Source: Candidatus Saccharimonadota bacterium
Lineage (GTDB): Bacteria; Patescibacteriota; Saccharimonadia; Saccharimonadales; Saccharimonadaceae
NCBI GenBank assembly: GCA_020428315.1
Contig: JAGQNA010000002.1
Span: 1 to 64,000 of the forward strand
Direction of reading: 5' to 3'
DNA length: 64,000 bases
Under the pieces are notes generated by a model. The model ran no database searches, was not told the DNA's origin, and saw only the letters and a list, made by a program, of their open reading frames with translations. Numbering within the stretch: position 1 is the stretch's first letter; each line of letters begins with the position of its first letter. Of this stretch, positions 25,856-34,277 are shown in pieces. Both the position numbers and the translations under genes were made by a program.

Positions 25856-26169
25856 TGATTGGTCATTCAGCGAGGGTGACCAAGCACCTTATACCCCCTA
25901 TTCTAACAAATCTATCGTATGATAGACAGTTAGGTTGTGTGTAACTGTGATGATAGTATTCTACCCTCCATTATCATTACGTAAGGTTACACGCATACTA
26001 ACCCCTTTAACCCCCATAGATTCTATGAGGATACCATTCAAAGAACGACTATTCAGTAGTGATTCATCAGGCGTCCACCACGTGGAGTTGGTGTCGTGCG
26101 CTTTGTTCTGGTGTGGGTTGAAGGGTAAAACGGCGCTAGGTGATGCCCACCCTTACCTAGCGCTTTTTT
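25856..26169 (+). ncRNA. Candidate structured RNA, about 314 nt, unknown family
   Basis: The unit runs from a near-consensus promoter to a strong terminator with no convincing ORF. Several hairpins can be drawn: TTGGTCA/TGACCAA at the 5' end (25859-25883); CTAAC-TCTATC/GATAGA-GTTAG (about 25903-25933); a long arm GTGTGTAAC/GTTACACGC with an inner ATGATA/TATCAT (about 25936-25995); CATAG/CTATG (about 26015-26027); CACCA/TGGTG near 26077-26093; and the terminator. The 3' neighbour zupT has a separate leaderless promoter after the terminator, so this is more likely an independent RNA than a zupT leader. Hallmarks of tmRNA, RNase P RNA, SRP RNA and 6S RNA were looked for and not found. Confidence 0.6.
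26133..26169 (+). terminator. Terminator of the structured RNA
   Basis: GCGCTAGGT (26133-26141) and ACCTAGCGC (26155-26163) form a perfect 9-bp stem with a 13-nt loop, followed by six T. Confidence 0.9.
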
Positions 26170-26185
26170 AGTTGGAAAAAATCGG

Positions 26186-26191
26186 TATACT
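26186..26191 (+). promoter_or_regulatory. -10 element, leaderless zupT
   Basis: TATACT ends 7 nt before the zupT ATG (26199) and lies downstream of the terminator. The -35 would fall in the T-run and is poor. Confidence 0.6.
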
Positions 26192-26198
26192 ATAGACA

Positions 26199-26948
26199 AT
26201 GGATAACTATTTAATTATGCTCTTTGCTATCATACTTGGTAGTGCTATATCTTTGGCAGGAGGTGCGACTATTTTTTTAAGTAAAAAGCGCCGCGTACGT
26301 GCTATCAACATCGCCCTGCCATTTGGCGCTGGTGCTTTGCTGGCAGCAGCTTTTTTTGATTTACTACCAGAGAGTTTTGAGTTAGGTGAACCACGTAGTC
26401 TACTTACATGGACGCTGATTGGCTTTACAGTATTTTTCATTCTAGAACGTACAGCTACTTGGTTTCATGCTCACCACGATCATGATAGTCACGCTAAGGA
26501 TGAGCATCAGAATACTCTAGTCGTGATTGGTGATTTACTGCACAATCTAATCGATGGTATTGCCATTGGTGCAGCATTTTTGGCTAACCCGGCGACTGGC
26601 TTAATTACAGTGCTGGCTGTTAGTGTGCACGAAATACCTAAAGAGCTAGGAACATTCGGCATATTATTATCTCGTGGGTGGCGCGATAAGAAGGTTATCG
26701 CAGCCAATGTATTAACGGCAATTGCTACGATTTTTGCCGCAACGTTGGTGTATTTATTCGGCAGCTCAACTAATCTACCGATTGGTCCCCTGCTGGCCGC
26801 TACAGCTGGAATGTTTATTTATATTGCTGCCAGTGATATCATTCCTGATATTCATGAGCAACCACGCAAGCTTGGCACTGTACAGGCGATAGTGCTGGTG
26901 CTAGGACTAGTTGTGGTGGGGGTGATTATTGCTACGCTCGGTGTATAG
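26199..26948 (+). CDS. zupT: ZIP-family metal transporter
   Basis: An eight-helix ZIP transporter for zinc or other divalent metals. The two metal-site helices are visible as HNLIDGIAIGAAF (about residues 113-125) and HEIPKELGTFGILL (142-155). A histidine-rich loop (HAHHDHDSHAKDEH) lies between helices 3 and 4 and probably binds zinc. The size of 249 aa is normal for GufA/ZupT types. Its end overlaps the convergent pth gene by 17 nt. Confidence 0.88.
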   Translation: MDNYLIMLFAIILGSAISLAGGATIFLSKKRRVRAINIALPFGAGALLAAAFFDLLPESFELGEPRSLLTWTLIGFTVFFILERTATWFHAHHDHDSHAKDEHQNTLVVIGDLLHNLIDGIAIGAAFLANPATGLITVLAVSVHEIPKELGTFGILLSRGWRDKKVIAANVLTAIATIFAATLVYLFGSSTNLPIGPLLAATAGMFIYIAASDIIPDIHEQPRKLGTVQAIVLVLGLVVVGVIIATLGV

Positions 26949-27501
26949 TACTTAACGTTGTGGGGTCTAATTGTTGATTAGTGAATTTATCGACCAACCC
27001 TAGTAGTTCGGGTAGTAAATTGTCTAATTTTTCTTGCTCAGCTTTAGTAAATTTACCTAGTACGTAGTCGCTGTCGGCGATCCGCCCTTTATCTTCTGTC
27101 GAGATGCCGATACGTAGGCGCTGCGTATTCGTGAATCCGTGCTGGTTGATACTCTTTATACCGTTGTTACCGGCTGCACTGCCGCCCGTCCTGACACGTA
27201 CGGTACCGAGTGTGAGGGCTAGGTCGTCGTGTACAGCTAGAATGTCGGTTTGGTCGATTGAGTAATAGTTGGCAATTTGTACCAAGCTCTCACCGACTAG
27301 GTTATAAAAAGTAGTCGGCTTGGCAATTATTAGCTTGGTATTCGCCATCTGTATCTCAGCTAATAAGCATTTAAATTTTGATTTATCGATAAAATGAGCA
27401 TGGTGATTGCTGGCTATTGAGTCTGCCAGCCAATAGCCGGTATTATGACGTGTGTTTTGGTATTGAATTCCTGGATTACCAAATGCGAAAAGTAATTTCA
27501 T
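26932..27501 (-). CDS. pth: Peptidyl-tRNA hydrolase
   Basis: Pth frees tRNA from stalled peptidyl-tRNA. Marks are FAFGNPGIQYQNTRHNTGYW with the catalytic His, KPTTFYNLVGESL, VHDDLALTLG and GSAAGNNGIKSI. The length of 189 aa is standard. It starts 2 nt after the end of der, so the two form an operon. Confidence 0.96.
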   Translation of the reverse strand: MKLLFAFGNPGIQYQNTRHNTGYWLADSIASNHHAHFIDKSKFKCLLAEIQMANTKLIIAKPTTFYNLVGESLVQIANYYSIDQTDILAVHDDLALTLGTVRVRTGGSAAGNNGIKSINQHGFTNTQRLRIGISTEDKGRIADSDYVLGKFTKAEQEKLDNLLPELLGLVDKFTNQQLDPTTLSTIHRA

Positions 27502-27503
27502 AT

Positions 27504-28910
27504 CTATTCTTCTGTATTTTTAGCTTGCTTGTAGGCTTTGGTAACTGGCTCAAGACCATTTTTGAGGCGCTCTTTATTTGCTTTTATTTGTTTTTCATCA
27601 CGGAAAGAAAATTTGATAGGCGTACCACTATAGTCGAATACTCCTCGGATCTTACGTTCGAGATAGCGTTTGTAGCTCCAGTGAACAAACTTAAGATTAC
27701 TACCATAGATTACAAACCATGGGGGGCTTGTGTCGGTATGGACGATATATCGGAGCTTGGGATGGGTGTTTTTCAGGCCTGCAGGAGGATGAGCTTGGAT
27801 GACCTCCTGAAGTAGATCGTTTAATTTACGTGTTTTTGGTTCTTGCTTTCGACGATTATCAATATCAAGTACCAGATCATAAATTTTTGTGACATTTTGG
27901 CCAGTAACACTACTTGTAAATATTAGTGGTGCCCAAGGTACAAAATCAAAAGTCCTAGCGATTTTAGGTGCTAGTGCATCACGCGTATAGGCGTCTTTGC
28001 CCTCGGCACTGTCCCATTTACTTACGACTAAAACTAAGCCTTTGCCAGCATCTGAAATTAGACCAGCCAATCTTTGGTCTAGTTGAACATTAAGTTCGTT
28101 GACGTCCATTAAGAGTAAGCAGACATCAGATTCTTCAATTGCCTGAATTGTTCTGAGGACACTGAATTTTTCTATGCCAACCTCTTGCTTGCCTTGTCTG
28201 CGAATGCCGGCAGTATCGAGAAGCTCAATTGCTCGTTTCTTATAGTTAATGCTTATGCGGTTAACATCTCGTGTAGTGCCTGCAACGTTAGCTACCACTG
28301 CTTGCTGCTTACCTGCGAGGGTATTAAATAGATAACTTTTTCCAACGTTTGGACGACCAATTAGAGCGATACGAAGAATATCATCTTTAGTTTCTTCAGC
28401 TTTCTTGGCGTTGGATGGTAGACACGCTGTAGTCTCATCTATTAATTCATAGACGCCGCTATTATGTTCTGCACTAGTCTGAACCGATTTACGAATACCA
28501 AGCTGTTTGAAGTCATCAATCGATAAGCTGCCCTTTAAGTCTACTTTGTTGAGTACTAAAATAACCGGCTTCTTGCTTTTTAGGGCCTTTTTGGCAACTA
28601 TTCTGTCCTCGTCACTTGGATAGCTGGTACTATCGACAACGACTAATATTACATCAGAAGCATCAGCCGCCTCAGTGATTTGTTCTTGGATACTTGCTTC
28701 AAAATCATCATCTGGGTCTTTGAGTCCAGCGGTATCGACTAGCCAAAATTGACCGTGAGGACTATCTACCTTACCAAAAACATTATCACGCGTCGTCCCG
28801 GCTTCGCGAGCTACGATTGCCTGCTGCTTTTTGAGTACACGATTAAACAAGCTACTTTTGCCTACGTTAGCACGGCCTATAATTGCTACCACTGGAAGTT
28901 TCGATGACAT
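27504..28910 (-). CDS. der: Ribosome assembly GTPase Der (EngA)
   Basis: Two GTPase domains in tandem: GRANVGKSS...(G1), DTAG and NKVD in the first; GRPNVGKSY, DTAG and SKWD in the second. A C-terminal KH-like domain ends in KFSFRDEK. Der acts in 50S assembly. Length 468 aa is typical. It is followed at once by pth. Confidence 0.97.
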   Translation of the reverse strand: MSSKLPVVAIIGRANVGKSSLFNRVLKKQQAIVAREAGTTRDNVFGKVDSPHGQFWLVDTAGLKDPDDDFEASIQEQITEAADASDVILVVVDSTSYPSDEDRIVAKKALKSKKPVILVLNKVDLKGSLSIDDFKQLGIRKSVQTSAEHNSGVYELIDETTACLPSNAKKAEETKDDILRIALIGRPNVGKSYLFNTLAGKQQAVVANVAGTTRDVNRISINYKKRAIELLDTAGIRRQGKQEVGIEKFSVLRTIQAIEESDVCLLLMDVNELNVQLDQRLAGLISDAGKGLVLVVSKWDSAEGKDAYTRDALAPKIARTFDFVPWAPLIFTSSVTGQNVTKIYDLVLDIDNRRKQEPKTRKLNDLLQEVIQAHPPAGLKNTHPKLRYIVHTDTSPPWFVIYGSNLKFVHWSYKRYLERKIRGVFDYSGTPIKFSFRDEKQIKANKERLKNGLEPVTKAYKQAKNTEE

Positions 28911-28988
28911 ACTATGGTTATTTTAACAGAATATTCATAAATTAACATCTGGATAGTTGGTTGAACCTATAGGTGAGATAATAACAAT

Positions 28989-29687
28989 CTATTGGCTGGG
29001 TAGATTGTTTAAAATCGAATACTCCCCTGACATAAGATTTCCGATTTGGTATTCGCCGAAAGTCGTACGGTGCAACATGGTTACGGTGTAGCCGAGGGCG
29101 GCAAATGTACGCCGAATCTGGCGATTACGACCTTCATGCATTGTAATAGTATACTGCAGAGGTGAACTGCTGGACTTTTCAATTGTAAATTTACTCTTTC
29201 CGTCAGCTAGCATAACGCCAAAGTCTGAAACCATTTGTTGATGTAGTGGCTGTAGCTCTCGATCTAGACAAACTGTATAGATTTTGGTTTTAATAAAACT
29301 AGGGTGTGTCATCCTATAGGTAAAATCACCATCGTTTGTGAGAAGGATTAGACCAGAGCTATCTTTATCAAGTCGTCCGACTGATTTTAGCTGATGGTAT
29401 TGTTTGGGTAAGAGCTTATATATAGTTTCGGTATCGTCTTGTTTTTTGCGCGAACAAACAAAGCCAGTTGGCTTGTTTAGTGCGATATAAAGCATAGGCT
29501 GCAGCACTAACCTACTGTCATTAAGTTTAACTACATCATCCTTTGAAATGCGTGCACCTAAGCGAGCGGTATTTCCGTTAATAGTAATTTTGCCAGCTTC
29601 GATCCATTCATCTGCTTGACGCCTTGGGCAGCCAGTGGCTAAGGCAACAAATTTATTTAGTCTAATGTCTGGCTTATTGTTTATCAT
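28989..29687 (-). CDS. rRNA pseudouridine synthase, RsuA/RluB family
   Basis: An S4-like RNA-binding domain (RLNKFVALATGCPRRQADEWI, then GARISKDD) precedes the catalytic domain with ALNKPTGFVCSR, the active Asp in VGRLDKDSSGLILLTNDG, and GRNRQIRRTFAALGY. It modifies uridine in rRNA; whether 16S or 23S cannot be told. The 232-aa length is normal. Confidence 0.9.
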   Translation of the reverse strand: MINNKPDIRLNKFVALATGCPRRQADEWIEAGKITINGNTARLGARISKDDVVKLNDSRLVLQPMLYIALNKPTGFVCSRKKQDDTETIYKLLPKQYHQLKSVGRLDKDSSGLILLTNDGDFTYRMTHPSFIKTKIYTVCLDRELQPLHQQMVSDFGVMLADGKSKFTIEKSSSSPLQYTITMHEGRNRQIRRTFAALGYTVTMLHRTTFGEYQIGNLMSGEYSILNNLPSQ

Positions 29688-29702
29688 TTCAAATCAATAA
29701 TG

Positions 29703-30671
29703 CTACTGCATTTGAGGCGGAGGTGTGAGCGGGTCTGGGGTAGGATTGTCTGAGACGCTTTGTGCTGGCATAGGTGTCTGAACTGGTACTGTAGGATTAG
29801 CTAGGTTGGCAGTAGGACCGTTAACGTTACCTTCGAGTTCCCTATCAATTTGAGCTTTAAGTGTTTCGGCTTGATTCTCTTCAGGTCTTTGCAGAGGTTC
29901 GATTACTCGGTTGTTGCCCCTATCTGGTCGTGAGGTTGAAAATGGTGCGGTTGGTTGTGGAAGTGTACTTTCGGGAGGCGAAGCTACAGTAGCTGGTGTT
30001 TGCGCAGGGTTTTGGGTAGCAGGATTTGTAGCTGGTTGCTGTGGCTCTGGGGCTACACTAACTGGTACTGTAGGTTGAGGAGCGGGATCGGGGTTAATAA
30101 CTGGAGCTTGAGGCACTGGCGGCACAGCTGGTGGCGGAGTGACCTGAGTTGGAACAGCGGCTACGGAAGGAATAGTTTGATCTGCGATAGGTGTAGGAGT
30201 TTGTGCTATGACTGGCGACTGGCTTGTAGTGGGTGCTGCAGGTGCCGGTGCTGGAGCTGGAGCTGGAGCAGTTACGATTTGAGGTTGGCTTACCCCCGAA
30301 GGACTGTCTTCAAGCACTTCGTGAACGGCACGAACAACATCCTCGATCCCAACCTGTGACTTTACGAGATACTTGTCTGCGCCAAGTTCTTCTGCGCGCT
30401 GTCGTTGATCGTCACTACTAAGAGCGGTCATCATAATGACTTTTGTGTTTCGGGTTTCTGTAGTACTGCGCAAAATATCTAGCATATCGTATCCAGATAT
30501 CTTCGGCATCATAACATCGCTTACAATAAGTGCCGGTTTTTCTTTGATTGCCATTGCAAGAGCTTCTTCCCCGTCACCAGCAGAGATAATATCGTAGCCT
30601 TCTGCAAGCAGCCTTACCCCATAAATTTCTCGTAAACTTTTATCGTCTTCAACTAATAGTATCTTTGTCAT
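29703..30671 (-). CDS. Response regulator with a long proline-rich tail
   Basis: A CheY-like receiver takes the first 120 residues (LLVEDDKSLRE, phospho-acceptor Asp in IVSDVMMPK, Lys in DKYLVKSQ). There is no DNA-binding output domain. The remaining 200 residues are low-complexity and rich in Pro, Ala, Gln and Thr (repeats such as APAPAPAPA). The ATG at 30671 lies 8 nt after TATAGT and is preferred to the GTG at 30674. It lies 52 nt downstream of the histidine kinase, its likely partner. Confidence 0.85.
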   Translation of the reverse strand: MTKILLVEDDKSLREIYGVRLLAEGYDIISAGDGEEALAMAIKEKPALIVSDVMMPKISGYDMLDILRSTTETRNTKVIMMTALSSDDQRQRAEELGADKYLVKSQVGIEDVVRAVHEVLEDSPSGVSQPQIVTAPAPAPAPAPAAPTTSQSPVIAQTPTPIADQTIPSVAAVPTQVTPPPAVPPVPQAPVINPDPAPQPTVPVSVAPEPQQPATNPATQNPAQTPATVASPPESTLPQPTAPFSTSRPDRGNNRVIEPLQRPEENQAETLKAQIDRELEGNVNGPTANLANPTVPVQTPMPAQSVSDNPTPDPLTPPPQMQ

Positions 30672-30679
30672 CACATATT

Positions 30680-30685
30680 ACTATA
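30680..30685 (-). promoter_or_regulatory. -10 element, leaderless response regulator
   Basis: TATAGT on the minus strand ends 8 nt before the ATG at 30671; no good -35 was seen. Confidence 0.45.
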
Positions 30686-30726
30686 CATAAGCATGTTTAA
30701 AAATACTAGTCATTTGCATTTACATT

Positions 30727-32802
30727 TTAATTGGATTGATCGCGAACCGGAATTTGTACGTTTACAGATTGGCGTGGGGGCTGTGGTTGCGGTGTACTCT
30801 GTGTAGGTCGAATAGTGTATACGTTATCAAGTGCAGTTGGTTGTGCCACCGGAGCTGGATTACTCTGTATGACAGGCGGTGGATTGTCTTGTGAAGTATT
30901 TACTACGGTCATGGGTTGAGCTTGACTTGGTGATACTTGTGGCAGTTCCTGTTGCGGACTTTGACTTGTAACTGTATTGTCGATTGTTTGCTGGGTTTGG
31001 GTAGGCTGTTGTGGTTCAAAAATATCCTCGATCGGAGTACTCATAGACTCTAGCTGTTCAACAGTAGGTAGCATTTTTTCAGAGTGGGTCTGTATGCCTG
31101 TCTCATCATGGCCTGATTCTGTTTCGAGTAGATGCATTGCTTCAGTTTGTTCAAGACGAGGAATTTCAAGATGAAAAGTACTGCCTTTGCCCAATTCACT
31201 TTCGATCCAGAGTCGTCCATCCATAACCTCACTAAGACGGCGACATAGGTACAGTCCAAGTCCTGTCCCTCCGATTTCGCGTGTTGCTGAGTTGTCTATG
31301 CGGTAGAACTTCTGGAAAAGATGAGGCATATCTTCTTTGGCGATACCAATACCACTGTCTTGAACGCTGATTGTGATTATGTCATCGTCCGCTGTTGCAT
31401 CGACAATAACATCGCCACTAGGTGTATATTTAATAGCGTTTTCAACTAAGTTTGAAACAAGCTCACGTAGATGATCGCTATCAACGTTGGCGTATAGTAC
31501 AGGAGAGATAAAGCGATTATTTTGAGTCGATGGATCGGCTGATGGTCGTGGCTTATAGTATAGGCGTAGATTCTTATCGGTAGCTTTTGAACGTAGCCCT
31601 TCAACAACATCAAACAGGAAGTCGACTACATCTATGACAGTTGGATGGTTCGATAGCCTGCCGTCTTCGGCCTTACTTACATCTAGAAGGTCTTGAAATA
31701 AGCGTCCTAGATGCTGTGCTGACTCATGGGCTTTTGTAATATAGTCTCTGGCTTTACTGTCAATCTGGGCCGTGTTAGGGTTTAGCGCAAGACCCAGATA
31801 TCCTTCAATACTGGCTACTGGTGTGCGCATTTCATGACTTGCAGTTGAGATAAATTCAGCTTTTTCTTTCTCTTTGGCATACTCTTTTGTAATATCTCGA
31901 AACACTACGATTGCACCATCGCCAACTTGTCCGATTGGTGAAACAACAAGCGATAAGAGGATTCGTTTTCCGCCTCCAGTTGTTGCGTATAGCTTGTCAC
32001 TTTCGGAATCTTTGTTGGTCGAAAGAACTACAGAAACTGGGTTTTCGGTTTCACCTGGTGTTCGCTTGTCTTCCGTGCTGAGCTTAAGTACGGACTCATA
32101 ACTAAGCCCCACAGCATCATTGTGACCCCAGCCGAGAATATCTTGAGCGGCAGGATTGATCAGCTGGATTACGCCTTTAGCATTAATTGATAGCACTCCA
32201 TCATCGATGGCCTGTATTACGATATCAGACTGGCTATTAGCCGCACTTAATTCATTAGCTAAGCTATAGTAAGCACTATCACGATGATCCTTTTTTGATT
32301 TAGAGTGGAAAATTATATAGCCTGCGACCAGTGGTACCAAAGTACTAGTTACCGCAACAAATATTTCTTCCACAGGTAGATATTTAGAAAGTATGACCGA
32401 ATACAGTACGTAGGAGGTGGTAGATAACACAGCTAAGGCCATGCCTACGGGTCCAAAAACGGCAGCAAAAACTACAATAATCATCCATGCTGAGATGAAT
32501 GATGAAAATGCCCCGCCAGTTGTGAATACTAGAAGGCCTACAGTCGCACCAAGTAGCATGTAGACGCTCAGTGAAGCAAAATATAGATGTTTATTTGGTG
32601 GCCGTAGGTATAGTAGCAGGCTATAGATAAGGGTTGCTGTTGCAATAATTGCGGTCCAATCAGAGACAATCAGAGAATCTTTAATATTGCCTAGATTGAC
32701 AAAATAAGGAATAAAATAAAGAACAAGTATAGCAAGAGTAACAAAAATAGTTGCCTCGCAAATACGCCTATGCCAGAACTTGGTTATTGACAGTGTCTGA
32801 AT
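30727..32802 (-). CDS. Membrane sensor histidine kinase, apparent ATT start
   Basis: The first ATG (32559) would cut off conserved-looking membrane helices. The frame stays open for 81 further codons with no ATG, GTG or TTG, back to ATT at 32802, which stands 5 nt after a very strong Shine-Dalgarno (GGGGAGG); an in-frame TAA lies 6 codons further up. The full protein (691 aa) has several membrane helices, a PAS domain (about residues 190-310), HisKA with STASHEMRTPVAS, HATPase with NLVENAIKYT and DSGIGIAKEDMPHLF, and a Pro/Gln-rich tail of about 130 residues. CTG at codon 4 is another possible start. Confidence 0.85.
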   Translation of the reverse strand: MQTLSITKFWHRRICEATIFVTLAILVLYFIPYFVNLGNIKDSLIVSDWTAIIATATLIYSLLLYLRPPNKHLYFASLSVYMLLGATVGLLVFTTGGAFSSFISAWMIIVVFAAVFGPVGMALAVLSTTSYVLYSVILSKYLPVEEIFVAVTSTLVPLVAGYIIFHSKSKKDHRDSAYYSLANELSAANSQSDIVIQAIDDGVLSINAKGVIQLINPAAQDILGWGHNDAVGLSYESVLKLSTEDKRTPGETENPVSVVLSTNKDSESDKLYATTGGGKRILLSLVVSPIGQVGDGAIVVFRDITKEYAKEKEKAEFISTASHEMRTPVASIEGYLGLALNPNTAQIDSKARDYITKAHESAQHLGRLFQDLLDVSKAEDGRLSNHPTVIDVVDFLFDVVEGLRSKATDKNLRLYYKPRPSADPSTQNNRFISPVLYANVDSDHLRELVSNLVENAIKYTPSGDVIVDATADDDIITISVQDSGIGIAKEDMPHLFQKFYRIDNSATREIGGTGLGLYLCRRLSEVMDGRLWIESELGKGSTFHLEIPRLEQTEAMHLLETESGHDETGIQTHSEKMLPTVEQLESMSTPIEDIFEPQQPTQTQQTIDNTVTSQSPQQELPQVSPSQAQPMTVVNTSQDNPPPVIQSNPAPVAQPTALDNVYTIRPTQSTPQPQPPRQSVNVQIPVRDQSN

Positions 32803-32824
32803 GTTGGCCTCCCCTTTTCCTTAT

Positions 32825-32830
32825 ATTATA
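32825..32830 (-). promoter_or_regulatory. -10 element of the histidine kinase
   Basis: TATAAT on the minus strand, 22 nt before the ATT start at 32802. It leaves a leader of about 15 nt that holds the strong GGGGAGG ribosome site. Confidence 0.6.
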
Positions 32831-32910
32831 GTATGCACGACGGTATTTTGTATTGCAATATGCTTTTAGCATAGGCTGAACCTAGTACAGGTAAAGTTAT
32901 AATAAAAATG

Positions 32911-32938
32911 TTGCTTTTTAAAAATATAGGACTATACT
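32911..32938 (+). promoter_or_regulatory. Promoter of the alpha/beta hydrolase-like gene
   Basis: TTGCTT (32911-32916), 16 bp, TATACT (32933-32938). The start would be near 32945, with a short leader holding GTAGGTAG before the ATG at 32963. Confidence 0.6.
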
Positions 32939-32962
32939 CGTAGTGTAAGTAGGTAGACAAAC

Positions 32963-34183
32963 ATGTTATTGAAAGCAGCAGAAGCGATATACAATAAAGC
33001 CGTTCCTGAGCCAGAAAAGCTATGGGAACGAGCTGGAGCAGAAGGTAAATTATACTTGCCGGGACGCTATACTGGCGAAACAGAAATGGATGATGGGCAG
33101 TTAATCAGGCAGACAGGAGAAACTTGGCTGCCTGATTTTAATTTAAGTGTAGATCGCTGCGAGGATACTAACTATCGTGAAGTCTGTGATGATAACGGTA
33201 ATATTGCCAGTAAAGTTTATGATTTTGTATTTACATTAAGTGACAGAGTAGATAGACGGGCTAGACTGGTCTTGCCATGTACGGGCGTAGAGGATTTGGA
33301 GTCAACACCAGTTGGAACATGCGGTACGGCATTTACTACAACAATCGATGGCTATGCCGGCATGCGTAGCCTAAGCTTATCTCAGGCAGCGAATATGCCT
33401 GTTATTCAGGTCGGTTGTGAATATAGTGGTCCTGGTAGCGATGTTATGGATATATTGAGTGTTGCAAAAAAATCTCCACAAATTGCGATGACAAAATCAG
33501 TCCAGGCTGAACTGGCTATCATCAACCACATTATTGAGCGATTTGGTTTGAGTCGACAGATTGTACCACATGGAGATTCTCGTGGTGGAATTAGTGCAGT
33601 GGGTCAGGCTGCATTAGCCGATGCAAAAGATTTCGTGGATCTAACAGTACCATATATGGATCCAAAAGCGGTTGTTATCCATGATCGTGTGACCTTTGAT
33701 CAAGTACCAAAGGCTTTAGAATGGTTAGTCCGAGAAATAACACTCGGTAGCGTTGTACTTTCGAAGGTGCTATCAGAGGGTGACTGCAAGGGTATTGCTA
33801 GTACTCTTTCGACAAATCCACGTTGCTTAACGGGTACAATGGCTGGAATTTTACCAGCACTTCTATCTGGTGAAGCGGGCAGATTCACTGACGCCCTGCA
33901 TCCTGAGCAGTATGGTTGCGTAGTCGCTTACGGTGAAGATCGACTGTATGATTCTGGAAATTGGGAGGCGGGACTTTCAAGACACCCGAATGTAGTTATC
34001 AAGGAAGTTAAAAAAGGTCTCCATATGCACTTAATGGCAAAAGAGTCTACATCGCAGCAAGTGAACAGGATAAGCGAAGTGGTGCCTCATATTATGAATG
34101 ATTCATTAGGAAAAGCTGCATTATGTGGTGCTGTGCACTGTAGCGAGGAAGAGCTTGAGCGACAATATGCGGCTGCAGCTTGA
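32963..34183 (+). CDS. Putative alpha/beta hydrolase-fold protein, 406 aa
   Basis: No signal peptide or membrane helix. The segment VPHGDSRGGISAVG (about residues 201-214) looks like a nucleophile elbow (G-D-S-R-G), with a serine in the expected place. LHMHLMAKE near the end could hold the catalytic His. I do not recognise a named family; similar proteins occur in Saccharibacteria and actinobacteria as hypothetical. It is a single transcription unit, convergent with the carbonic anhydrase-like gene. Confidence 0.65.
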   Translation: MLLKAAEAIYNKAVPEPEKLWERAGAEGKLYLPGRYTGETEMDDGQLIRQTGETWLPDFNLSVDRCEDTNYREVCDDNGNIASKVYDFVFTLSDRVDRRARLVLPCTGVEDLESTPVGTCGTAFTTTIDGYAGMRSLSLSQAANMPVIQVGCEYSGPGSDVMDILSVAKKSPQIAMTKSVQAELAIINHIIERFGLSRQIVPHGDSRGGISAVGQAALADAKDFVDLTVPYMDPKAVVIHDRVTFDQVPKALEWLVREITLGSVVLSKVLSEGDCKGIASTLSTNPRCLTGTMAGILPALLSGEAGRFTDALHPEQYGCVVAYGEDRLYDSGNWEAGLSRHPNVVIKEVKKGLHMHLMAKESTSQQVNRISEVVPHIMNDSLGKAALCGAVHCSEEELERQYAAAA

Positions 34184-34277
34184 TATGAGGGAGCGTGATA
34201 GGTTTAGTAAAGCTACTACAGCTACTTGCTTGAGCTATTTGACGTGATCGTAAATCTTGTTTACATCGGAATACACT

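Noticed and set aside
25856-26169. tmRNA, RNase P RNA, SRP RNA or 6S RNA
   Set aside because: No tRNA-like ends with a GTTC T-arm, no GAGGAAAGTCC core, no SRP domain IV loop and no single long bulged hairpin as in 6S RNA.
30040-30280. Repeat array in the response regulator
   Set aside because: Short codon-level repeats (Ala-Pro) within a coding tail; not CRISPR and not an intergenic repeat.
29955-30359. Trp/Ser/Arg-rich ORF opposite the response regulator tail
   Set aside because: It is the antisense of the proline/alanine repeat tail and has no start signals.
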